64,000 nt of DNA, from positions 34,576-98,575 of the forward strand of contig JABLUY010000140.1 of NCBI GenBank assembly GCA_013306675.1, in the 5' to 3' direction. How positions within the stretch are numbered: the stretch's first letter is position 1; each line of letters opens with the position of its first letter. Source of the stretch: Thraustochytrium sp. TN22. Lineage: Eukaryota; Sar; Bigyra; Thraustochytrida; Thraustochytriidae. The notes below the pieces were generated by a model. That model was given only the letters and a program-made list of their open reading frames with translations. It did no database searches and was not told the origin of the DNA. A program made the position numbers and the translations under genes. This document shows, piece after piece, positions 28,185-36,072 of this stretch.

Positions 28185-28890
28185 GTCAGGCCGGCCCGCG
28201 CCGCCGTCGCCCCGCGCGCGCCGCCGCCGCCGCTGCCGCCGCGCGCGCCGCCGCCACCGCCGCCCGCGCGCGCCGCCCTTGCCGCGCGACAACCGTTTGG
28301 CTCGAGTCCGCCGCGCCTGCCCGCCGAGCTCGCGGTTCTGCGCGCATGGCAGGCGGCCGCCGAGCGCGCGCGCGCGGCGGCGCCGCGGGGCTCGCCGCGC
28401 CGCGGGGCTCCCCGCGCGGCGCTCCGTCGCTCGCGGTCCTGGCCGCGCGGAGCGGGCCCGAGTCGAGGCGAGGCGAGGCGAGGCGCGGCGAGGCGAGGCG
28501 AGGCGCGCCATGCCGTGCCATGCCGCGGCATGCCGCGGCATGCCGTGCCATGCCGTGCCACGCCGTGCCGTGCCGTGGCTTGCTCGCGGCGCGGCGGCGG
28601 CGGCGGCGGCGGCCGCGAGCGCGCGGCGCTCCCGGCGGCCGCGGCGGCGCGGCAGGCGCTGGCGGGCCGGCCGAGGCTCGGGACGGCTTGCGTGTTTGAA
28701 CGGGCACCGAGGCAGGCAGGCAGACGCCCAACGCAAGGCGACGGCGCGGCAGGCGACCGCGCCGCGCGCGCGCGCGGTGCAGTGGCGGCGCGGCGCGGCG
28801 CGGCGCGGCGCGGCGCCTCCCCCCGCCCCCCTCGCCGCCGCGCTGGGCGCGCCGCCGCGCGGCAGCGGCGGCAGCGGCGGCGGCAGGAGG
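28185..28890. promoter_or_regulatory. shared upstream region of coiled-coil gene and polycystin
   Basis: A 706-base head-to-head spacer. It holds a (GAGGC)n-like run at about 28464-28507 followed by short direct and inverted copies of tgccatgccg/gcggcatgcc at about 28508-28565. No gene; the long plus-strand frame through it is an unstarted extension of the polycystin frame. Confidence 0.45.
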
Positions 28891-31599
28891 ATGAGCGGGG
28901 ACCGGGACGCGCGCGCGGACGCGGAGCTGCGGCGCGCGGTGCAGCACGTGGCGCGCGAGCTGGAGCGCGCGCGCGGCGGCGAGGTGAGCACCGGCGCGGC
29001 GTCGAGGCTGCAGGCGCTCGGGTACAGCCCCGAGGAGAGCGCCAAGCTGCGGGCGGCGCTGGGCGCGCTGGCAGCCGCCGCCGACAGCGACGCCAAGCGG
29101 CAGCGCGAGGGGCGCGAGCAGGGCGCGAAAAAGAGGACGTGGAAGGAGGAGGACGAGGAGGAGGACCTAGGGCGGGCGCAGGCGCAGGCGCTGCGCAAGG
29201 GCGCGCGCCTGACCGTGTACCGCATCCTGCCGTCGGGGGTGGACTTTTATGCGCCCGAGGCGCGGTGCGTGGTGCTGGCGACGCCGGAGATGACCCTGGC
29301 GGAGCTGACCGCGCTCGTGCTGCAGCGGTGGGGGCTGAGCAACAGCGGCGCAGAGGAAACGAACGGGCGGCGCGGCGGCGCGGCAGCCGCCGCGCACGCC
29401 CAGGCGCACGTAATCGTGGACCACGCCGGCACCACGTGGCCCGCCGAGGCCAAGGTGCTGGGCGAGGTGTGCCGCGGCGCCGACCCGCAGCTCTTCCTGG
29501 AGACGCTGCGGCCATCGCAGCAGGAGCTGCACCTGGGCCGCGATGAGCTGCCGCAGGAACTGCCGGACGCGCAGCTCGTGGCGCCGCTGCTCGGCCGGCA
29601 CGCCTTGGAGGCGCGCCGGCGCGCGCAGCAGGCCAAACAGGAGCGCGACGCGGAGGCGCGCTGGGCCTATGCGATCGTGGGCAACGTGCCGCGTGGGCGC
29701 GCGCGGCGGCGCGAGGGCCAGGGAGCCAGCGGCGCTGCTGCCGCTGCCGCTGCCGCTGCCACTGCCCCTGGCAGCAAGGGCGGCCGTCGCGACAAGCGCT
29801 TCTACCTCGACGAGGTGCTCACGTCCCGTCTGCGCTGGCTGCGAGACCTCGTCCTCATGGCAGCGCTCATGTGCATGCTGTTGCTGATTCTCACGGTGGT
29901 GGAGGATGTGGCCGTCCTGAACGACTGCATGAGCCCGCTTGACATCTTGCGGTCGCTGCCCTTTGACGGCGCGCGCGGCGGCAGCATCCAGTTCGGCAAC
30001 ATCTCGGCCTGGGACGACGTCTTCGTCTTTGTGCGCGGCCCGCTCATGGACACGCTCAACTCGACGAGCGGGCAGCTGGCGCGCAACAAGATCATCATGC
30101 CCATGCGCCTGCGCCAGAACCGCGTGCAGCAGAGCCGCTTCGACGACCCTTCTTCGCAGTGCCCGCCCCTCGCGATCAACCTGAGCGAGGCGCTCTGCTA
30201 CCCGGCGTACAGCGAGGTGTCCATGGCCTCCTCCTTTTGGCAGGGCGCCAGCGCGGAGGAGGAGGCCGCTTTGGAGGCCGCCATCGCGCCGCTCAGCGAG
30301 GCGGCCCGGGCCGCCTACAGCTACGTGGCCAACGACTGGGACGTCATGTATCGCATTCGCTTCCCACCGCCAGAGAGCCCGGACCTGGCCGAGGTGATGG
30401 AGTTCCCGAGCGCAGGCTTCGTGGTGATGCTCCCGCTCGACGACCAGGGCGTGCCGGACCTGACCACGCTCTTGGAGCTACAGAACAGCACAGTGCCCTG
30501 GGTCGACGATCAGACGCGCTTCTTATCGGTCTCGCTCGCGTACTACAACGCCAACTATGGCGTCTTCGTGGGCGCGCACTTCAACGTTCGCCTCAACGAG
30601 CAGGGCACTTTTGAGACGTCCATTGACATGCATGCCATCAACGACATCTCCTCCGCCAACCTCGTCCTGCTCTACGCTGTGGACGCCATTATCATCCTCA
30701 TCGTGGTCTACATGGGGTACATGCTCAGCCAGTACTTGGTCGTCACCAAGAGGACGGAGGTGGCGCTTTTCCGCGCGGCGCAGGCCAGGGAGATCCGCGC
30801 GCAGCTCGCGCGCGGGCTGGCCCCCGCCGCGAACCCGGCGGACGCCGTGGCCGCCGGAGAGTCATCGCCGTTGCTGACGCGCAAGGGCCCGCGCACGTCG
30901 CTCGTCCTGGCGCGCTTCGTCTTCAACATGTGGAACGCCATCGACATGCTCATCATGCTCTTTTCGGTGCTGACCGTCATCTTCACGGCGCTCGCCTACC
31001 GCAGCGGTCGCTTCCGCTCGCTCTCGCTCCCGAGCGAGAGTTATGTCGACATGGCCATCCCTGCAAATGCCGCGGAGCTGGGCCGCCTCTTTGCCGCGCA
31101 CGGCGTGGCGCTCCTCATCGCCAAGTTCTTCCGCTACGCACGTGTGCGCCCGCATGTCTTCCTCGAGTACGGCATTCTGTACTATTCCTGGGTGCGCATT
31201 GCCAACCTGGCGGCGCTCATGCTGCTCGCGACCCTGGCCGCCTCCATCGCCTCCGTCATGCTCGACGTGACGAGCCTCTCGCGCGACTCGCAAATCCTCC
31301 AGGCCTTTTTAGAGTGGCAGCTTCGTCTCTCCGGCTGGCCAGTGGTGGGTGGCCGAGCGCAGGACGCCTTCTCCATGCTCTTGCACATTGTCTTTGCGCT
31401 ACTAGCGCACCTGCTCATTCTCAAGACGCTCGTGGCGGTTTGCTTCCGCGGTCGCGTCAAGGTGTCTCGCGAGCGCGACCGCCAAGATCCAGCGGAGTCC
31501 GGCACACTCTTCGCGGCGGGCCACGGTCTGCGCGACGCTGCCAAGCAGCAATGGGCGTCATGGTGGCACCAGAGTAAGCTCGGCGTACCTAACTTTTAG
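28891..31599 (+). CDS. polycystin-2-like (TRPP) cation channel
   Basis: 902 residues from MSGDRDARAD; the much longer open frame upstream is low complexity. Residues 1-310 are cytosolic. TM1 is at about 317-338 (LVLMAALMCMLLLILTVV). The large loop between TM1 and TM2 is a polycystin domain with SAWDDVFVFVRGPLMDTLN and IIMPMRLRQNRVQ, the latter matching the RLRQ motif of PKD2. TM2 is at about 590-612, TM3 at 677-702, TM4 at about 738-752 (IAKFFRYARVRPHVF) and TM5 at 772-792. A short pore-like segment (LQAFLEWQLRLSG) and TM6 (828-850) follow. An acidic dileucine-type signal (ESSPLL, about 656-661) in the TM2-TM3 loop suggests endosomal sorting. The PKD2 filter LGD appears as LSG here, so the acidic filter residue is missing. 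The N-terminal 90-200 region is possibly ubiquitin-like (weak). Confidence 0.88.
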   Translation: MSGDRDARADAELRRAVQHVARELERARGGEVSTGAASRLQALGYSPEESAKLRAALGALAAAADSDAKRQREGREQGAKKRTWKEEDEEEDLGRAQAQALRKGARLTVYRILPSGVDFYAPEARCVVLATPEMTLAELTALVLQRWGLSNSGAEETNGRRGGAAAAAHAQAHVIVDHAGTTWPAEAKVLGEVCRGADPQLFLETLRPSQQELHLGRDELPQELPDAQLVAPLLGRHALEARRRAQQAKQERDAEARWAYAIVGNVPRGRARRREGQGASGAAAAAAAAATAPGSKGGRRDKRFYLDEVLTSRLRWLRDLVLMAALMCMLLLILTVVEDVAVLNDCMSPLDILRSLPFDGARGGSIQFGNISAWDDVFVFVRGPLMDTLNSTSGQLARNKIIMPMRLRQNRVQQSRFDDPSSQCPPLAINLSEALCYPAYSEVSMASSFWQGASAEEEAALEAAIAPLSEAARAAYSYVANDWDVMYRIRFPPPESPDLAEVMEFPSAGFVVMLPLDDQGVPDLTTLLELQNSTVPWVDDQTRFLSVSLAYYNANYGVFVGAHFNVRLNEQGTFETSIDMHAINDISSANLVLLYAVDAIIILIVVYMGYMLSQYLVVTKRTEVALFRAAQAREIRAQLARGLAPAANPADAVAAGESSPLLTRKGPRTSLVLARFVFNMWNAIDMLIMLFSVLTVIFTALAYRSGRFRSLSLPSESYVDMAIPANAAELGRLFAAHGVALLIAKFFRYARVRPHVFLEYGILYYSWVRIANLAALMLLATLAASIASVMLDVTSLSRDSQILQAFLEWQLRLSGWPVVGGRAQDAFSMLLHIVFALLAHLLILKTLVAVCFRGRVKVSRERDRQDPAESGTLFAAGHGLRDAAKQQWASWWHQSKLGVPNF

Positions 31600-31720
31600 T
31601 TCTTTCTTTGCGCCGAGCTCCTTTGCACTTGCCCTTGCAAGTACCTGCAACTCGAAGAGCAGCAGCACGCCGTGGAGCAGCTGAGGAAGTTGGGGCAGGA
31701 GGACAAGCAGCAGCAGCAGC

Positions 31721-31763
<43 letters not shown>

Positions 31764-32031
31764 GCAAGAAGCAGCAGCAACACCAGCACCAGCACCATCA
31801 GCACCAGCACCAGCAGCACCAGCACCAGCACCAGCACCAGCACCAGCAGCACCAGCACCAGCACCAGCACCAGCACCAGCAGCACCAGCACCAGCACCAG
31901 CACCAGCACCAGCAAGAAGCAGCACCAGCACCAGCACCAGCATCCCATGTCTACTACGTTTTAGCACCGGCAAGGGCAACCAACAACAAACAAACTACAC
32001 GCAACAAACATCAACAAACAACAGCAACAAA
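31600..32031. repeat. convergent gap with CAG and CAGCAC repeats
   Basis: Between the 3' ends of polycystin (+) and DRC3 (-). CAG repeats run from about 31707 to 31790 and pass into (CAGCAC/CAGCACCAG)n to about 31944. Open frames crossing this (poly-Gln, Pro-Ala) are products of the repeat. Confidence 0.85.
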
Positions 32032-33762
32032 TCAGTCGTCCATGACCTCGGCTTCGAGCGCCTCCTCAAGGGCGTCCAGGTCGCCGGTGACTGCCTCCTG
32101 CATGCGCGCAACCTCAAAGATGCGGTCGCGGTTCTGCTTCGAAAAGGACTTCTTGAGGTCGGCGACCTTGTCATTGAGCTCGCGCAGAATACCCTCGCGC
32201 AGAGCATCCTCCTGCGCGAGGAGCTTGCCAAGATGCACGTCGTGGGCGCCCTGGATCGCCACGAGCAAATTGTCCTTGTCGGAGATGAAGGCGACGGTCT
32301 CGTCGTTGAGGTCCTCGAGGAGGTTGTTGGCGAGCTTGTCAACGAGCCCGACGGCGAGCTCTTCGAGCGCCGACGCGAAGGAGTTCTCCAGGTCCTCCAC
32401 GGCACGGAAGAAGAGTGTGGCGTGGTCGATGCGCTCCGTGCGAATGGCGCCCGAGCGGTTCTCGTACACGTCGAGCAGCTTCTTGAGCTGCTGCGTCTGC
32501 TCGGTCTCAATGGTCATGAGCTCCTCGCGCAATTCGAGGCGCTTTTGGCGCAGGCGTGCAACCTCGCCGAGCAGCGCCTTGCGGTCCGCCGCGACTGTGT
32601 CGGCATTGAAGGTGTCGGCGTCCTTGAGCGCGGCTTGCCGCCGCTGGAGCGTCTGCAGCGCCTTGAAGAAGGCCTCCACAAGCACAATGCTGCGCGCCTC
32701 GTTGTCGGCCGTGATCTCCTCGAGCGCCGCCTCCATGCGCTCGCGCTCCACGACGTACTTTTGGAAGATCTCCAGGCCGATGTTGACGGTCGCCTCGGAC
32801 TGCACGCGGTACTCGTGCTGGTAGCTGTCGAAGATGGCGTCGAAGCCCGGCAGCAGCTTGAGCTTGGGCAGCTCCTTATCCTCGCCGAACATGTCGTCGA
32901 AGAGGGTGTCGACGATCTCCAGGCCAGCGGACTTGAGCCGGGCCATGTACTGGCGCTGCAGCTCGGCGGACCGCTCGTTGGCCTCCTCGAGCTGGTCGCG
33001 CTCCTGCGCCTCCAGCAGCTCATCCTGAAACTGCTCGCGCGCACTCACCACCTCCCCTGCGTCCACCATGGCGTAGTCCAGGTACTTGAGCCGGTCCAGG
33101 TACGCAAGCACAAACATGCGGTACTCGGGGTCGTTGCAGACTGGGTTGCCCTCGAGCGTCACGAGCCTCAGCTTCTTGAACTGCCGCAGATACAGCAGGT
33201 TCTCGAGCTTGTTGATCTTGTTGCGCCCCACCGAGAGGCACTCGAGGTTGGTGCACTTGTCCAGGTTCTCCAGACTCTCGATGTTGTTGCAGTACAGACT
33301 CAAGTCCTGCAACTGCGTGAGCGACTCGAGCCCCTTAATGGACGAGATGCTGTTGAAGGAGAGGTCGAGCCAGCGCAGATTGACCAGGTGTCCGATGTTC
33401 TCGATCTCCTCGATCACGTTGTTGTCCAGACACAGCGTGGTGAGCGCGTGCAGGCCGACCAGGTTGTCCACGCGCAAGACGTTACGGTACGAGAGCCGCA
33501 ACGTGGTGAGCTCCTCGAAGCGCACCTCCTCGCTCACAGGCGTCAGATGCGCGCTTTGCTGCAAGTGCCTGCCGGCGCCGCCCGCCGGTCCGCGCCCGTC
33601 CGCGCCGCCACGCCCATTCCCGTCACTTTTTGCCTTGAGCTCCAGCTCGCGCTCCTCGCGCACCGCGCCGCGGATCACCTCCTCGTCGATCACCGTGTAC
33701 TGCGCCACGAGCTGCGGTCCGCCGCTCCCGCCTGCGCCCTCGCCGCCCGCCGCGAGCACCAT
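32032..33762 (-). CDS. DRC3: dynein regulatory complex subunit 3 (LRR + coiled coil)
   Basis: 576 residues from MVLAAGGEGAG; an upstream extension to 33975 lacks family similarity. YTVIDEEVIRGAV near the N-terminus matches the conserved DRC3 start. Leucine-rich repeats of the SDS22 type cover about 85-240: LTTLRLSYRNVLRVDNL, LTTLCLDNNVIEEIENI, LRWLDLSFNSISSIKGL, LQDLSLYCNNIESLENL, LECLSVGRNKINKLENL, then an LRR cap ending LKYLDYAMVDAGE. Coiled coil fills about 245-570, including FDDMFGEDKELPKLKLLPG. In known cilia DRC3 (LRRC48) is part of the nexin-dynein regulatory complex that links outer doublets and controls bending. The gene therefore marks an organism with motile 9+2 cilia. It is head to head with the LRRC34-like gene. 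Confidence 0.93.
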   Translation of the reverse strand: MVLAAGGEGAGGSGGPQLVAQYTVIDEEVIRGAVREERELELKAKSDGNGRGGADGRGPAGGAGRHLQQSAHLTPVSEEVRFEELTTLRLSYRNVLRVDNLVGLHALTTLCLDNNVIEEIENIGHLVNLRWLDLSFNSISSIKGLESLTQLQDLSLYCNNIESLENLDKCTNLECLSVGRNKINKLENLLYLRQFKKLRLVTLEGNPVCNDPEYRMFVLAYLDRLKYLDYAMVDAGEVVSAREQFQDELLEAQERDQLEEANERSAELQRQYMARLKSAGLEIVDTLFDDMFGEDKELPKLKLLPGFDAIFDSYQHEYRVQSEATVNIGLEIFQKYVVERERMEAALEEITADNEARSIVLVEAFFKALQTLQRRQAALKDADTFNADTVAADRKALLGEVARLRQKRLELREELMTIETEQTQQLKKLLDVYENRSGAIRTERIDHATLFFRAVEDLENSFASALEELAVGLVDKLANNLLEDLNDETVAFISDKDNLLVAIQGAHDVHLGKLLAQEDALREGILRELNDKVADLKKSFSKQNRDRIFEVARMQEAVTGDLDALEEALEAEVMDD

Positions 33763-34231
33763 GGCTAGGCACCAACAAAGTGCACGATCAAGTCGCAATT
33801 CTGCCCCGCCCCCGCGCGCACGCGCGACGCAGCGCGACGCGACGAGAGGCGATTCGATGCGGCACCAGCTGCGATGTGCGATGCGATGCAATAAAATGCA
33901 ATGCCTTGGTTCGCAAACGTGGTCGTTGACGCGCGTTGCCGCAGCCTCCTCCGCCGCGCTTGAGCGAGCGGCCATCGCTCGCTCGAGGGCGCCGCAACGG
34001 AACTCTGCTTGCTGCAGACCTTTGAGGGAAAAAACGCGAAAACACCCTCACACGTGTCGGAGTCCACAGACAATCGTCCGCGGCGCGCGTGCGCGCGCGC
34101 ACACACGTACACATACACATACACATTCACATACCCGCACGAGTCGGGCGATCGCTTCCGCTGCGCTGACTCTGGTGGAGCGCAGGGGAGCGAGGAAGGC
34201 TCGGGAAGCGCAAAAGGGCAGCGCAGCGAGC
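33763..34231. promoter_or_regulatory. short bidirectional promoter of DRC3 and LRRC34-like
   Basis: A 469-base spacer between divergent starts. It includes an (ACAC/ACAT)n run at about 34098-34133 and gcgatgcgatgc/aatgcaatgc repeats at about 33873-33905. No gene. Confidence 0.5.
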
Positions 34232-35434
34232 ATGGCGGACTTCGAGGAGGCGTACCGCGGCGCGTGCAAGGCCTCCGGCGTGGAGGAGCTGCAAGAGGTG
34301 CTCCGCGCCGTGGAGGAAACGCCGCAGAGGGAGAGCAAGGATGCCGACGCGGACGCCGACGCGGCCGGCGCGTGCCTGGACCTGAGCGGCAACGCGCTCG
34401 CGCGATTTGAGAAGCGCGTGCAAGACGCTGATGTGCAGGCGCTCGCCGCGGCCGTCAAGGACACGGGCCTTCTGCTGGACACCGTAGACTTGCGCTACAA
34501 CCGCCTCACGAGCGCCTGCGCGCAGGCGCTGGTTGACCTCGTGCTCTTTGGCCAGGTGCGGCGCTTGGTCCTCCGGTCGAACGACCTGACCGCCGAGGCC
34601 GTCGATTTGCTGGCCGAGGCGCTCTGCAGTGGCCAGGCCTCGCTCGTGGCACTTGACCTATCCTATAACCCGATCGGGAGCGCCGGCGGCCGCATGTTGA
34701 CGCCCGTGCTGGAGTCTGAGATGTGCAGCCTCCAGGAGCTCGACCTGGGACATACCGAGCAGGACACGGACAGCCTGGTGGCGCTTGCCTGCGCATTGGG
34801 GCACAACCGTAGCCTGCGCGTGCTCAGTCTCGACAACCCGCGCATCTTCAGCCGCGACGACGAGATCACCACGCATATCGCCAATGTCTTGCGCGATCAT
34901 CCGGCGCTCGAGGACATCAGCCTCGGCAAGCAGCAGATTCGCTGCGCTGGCGCTGCCATCTTGGCCGAGGCCCTCCATGAGAACGACCGCCTGCGGTGCC
35001 TGCGTCTGCGCGGAAACCAGATCAGCATTGCCGGTGCGCAGGCGCTCGCACGCCTCCTGCTGGCCCCGTCCTGCCATCTCGAGCTCCTCGACCTCGAGGC
35101 GAACCCGGTCGCCAAGGGCGCCGAGGCCATTAGTGACGCGCTCGCCTACACGCGGACACTCACCACGCTCCGGCTCGCGCACTGCTCGCTGGTCGACGCC
35201 TCGCTCACGCGTCTGGCTCGCGGCATGGCCACCAACGCCACCATCACAGACCTTACCCTGTGGGGCAACCACTTCGGGCAGGTCTCCAGCAAGCTCTTCC
35301 TCGACCTTTACAACGGTCGATTCAAGCACTGCGGCGTGGCCCTGGACATTGTCCCACACGTTGCGTCCGCTCTCCCGGACGCCGAACCTGGTGACGAGCC
35401 CGTGCAGATCGCCCGCAAGGATTGCCGCCGCTAG
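34232..35434 (+). CDS. LRRC34-like leucine-rich-repeat protein
   Basis: 400 residues from MADFEEAYRGA; the frame is open far upstream but without similarity. Ribonuclease-inhibitor-type leucine-rich repeats run from about 45 to 350: LDTVDLRYNRLTSACAQALV, LVALDLSYNPIGSAGG, LQELDLGHTEQDTDSL, LRVLSLDNPRIFSRDDE, LEDISLGKQQIRCAGA, LRCLRLRGNQISIAGA, LELLDLEANPVAKGAE. The last repeat, ITDLTLWGNHFGQVSSKLFL, and the following DIVPHVA resemble the end of vertebrate LRRC34 (LWGN.FD...DV.P). LRRC34 is expressed with ciliary or germ-cell genes in animals. Together with the head-to-head DRC3 this suggests a ciliary role, which is inference. Confidence 0.8.
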   Translation: MADFEEAYRGACKASGVEELQEVLRAVEETPQRESKDADADADAAGACLDLSGNALARFEKRVQDADVQALAAAVKDTGLLLDTVDLRYNRLTSACAQALVDLVLFGQVRRLVLRSNDLTAEAVDLLAEALCSGQASLVALDLSYNPIGSAGGRMLTPVLESEMCSLQELDLGHTEQDTDSLVALACALGHNRSLRVLSLDNPRIFSRDDEITTHIANVLRDHPALEDISLGKQQIRCAGAAILAEALHENDRLRCLRLRGNQISIAGAQALARLLLAPSCHLELLDLEANPVAKGAEAISDALAYTRTLTTLRLAHCSLVDASLTRLARGMATNATITDLTLWGNHFGQVSSKLFLDLYNGRFKHCGVALDIVPHVASALPDAEPGDEPVQIARKDCRR

Positions 35435-36072
35435 GTTTCGGCGCGACGAGCTTGCAGTTGGGCCTGGCGACCGAGCAAGGAGTGACGAGCGCCGAAGGAA
35501 TGTAACTACTTACTTGCTGCTGAGCCAATCCTTTGCTGTTTTGCTGATGATGAGCGCAGGCTGTCGAACAATGGTCTTGCCATGATGATGATGAGCACAG
35601 GCTGTCGAACAAGGATGAGCGCAGGCTGTCGAACAATGGTCTTGCCATGATGATGTTGAGCGCAGGCTGTCGAACAATGGTCTTGCCATGATGATGATGA
35701 GCACAGGCTGTCGTACAATGGTCTTGCCATGATGATCACGGTCGCGAGGACGACGCCAGCGGTCCCGCCAGCATGCTCGCGCGTAGCAAGAGAAAAAGTA
35801 CGTGCCGAGTCGCCGGGTCCGCGTCGTCGTACCACTCTGGCACCAGGTACTAACTTAGGTTCACCCTGGTATGGTGGTCGTACCCGTAGCCCACGCGCGC
35901 CGCGCGGTCGTTGGCGAACCCGAAGGCGCGCCGCGCCGCCTCCTTCACCTCGCGGCGCGCGTCCGCTCGGCCGGTCGCCGCCGCAGCAGTCCCGAGCGCG
36001 GCGGCGCGCGGGGCGGCGGCGGCGCGCGAGGGCGCGCGAGGGCGCGCGAGGGCGCGCGAGGGCGGAGGCAGG
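35435..36072. repeat. gap with five degenerate 41-base tandem copies
   Basis: At 35546-35730 a unit containing gcaggctgtcgaacaatgg and cttgccat is repeated five times with lengths 38, 30, 35, 41 and 41 bases (shortened copies miss the middle or the gat repeats). From 36010 to 36060 there is a gcgcgcgagg run just before the COG6 start. No gene is seen. Confidence 0.85.

Noticed and set aside
26332-28890. 853-codon upstream extension of the polycystin frame
   Set aside because: It runs antisense through the coiled-coil gene, is Arg/Ala low complexity and begins at a non-ATG codon; it is a shadow of GC-rich coding DNA.
31672-33768. 698-codon plus-strand frame starting in CAG repeats
   Set aside because: Poly-Gln and Pro-Ala parts are repeat products and the rest is antisense to DRC3.
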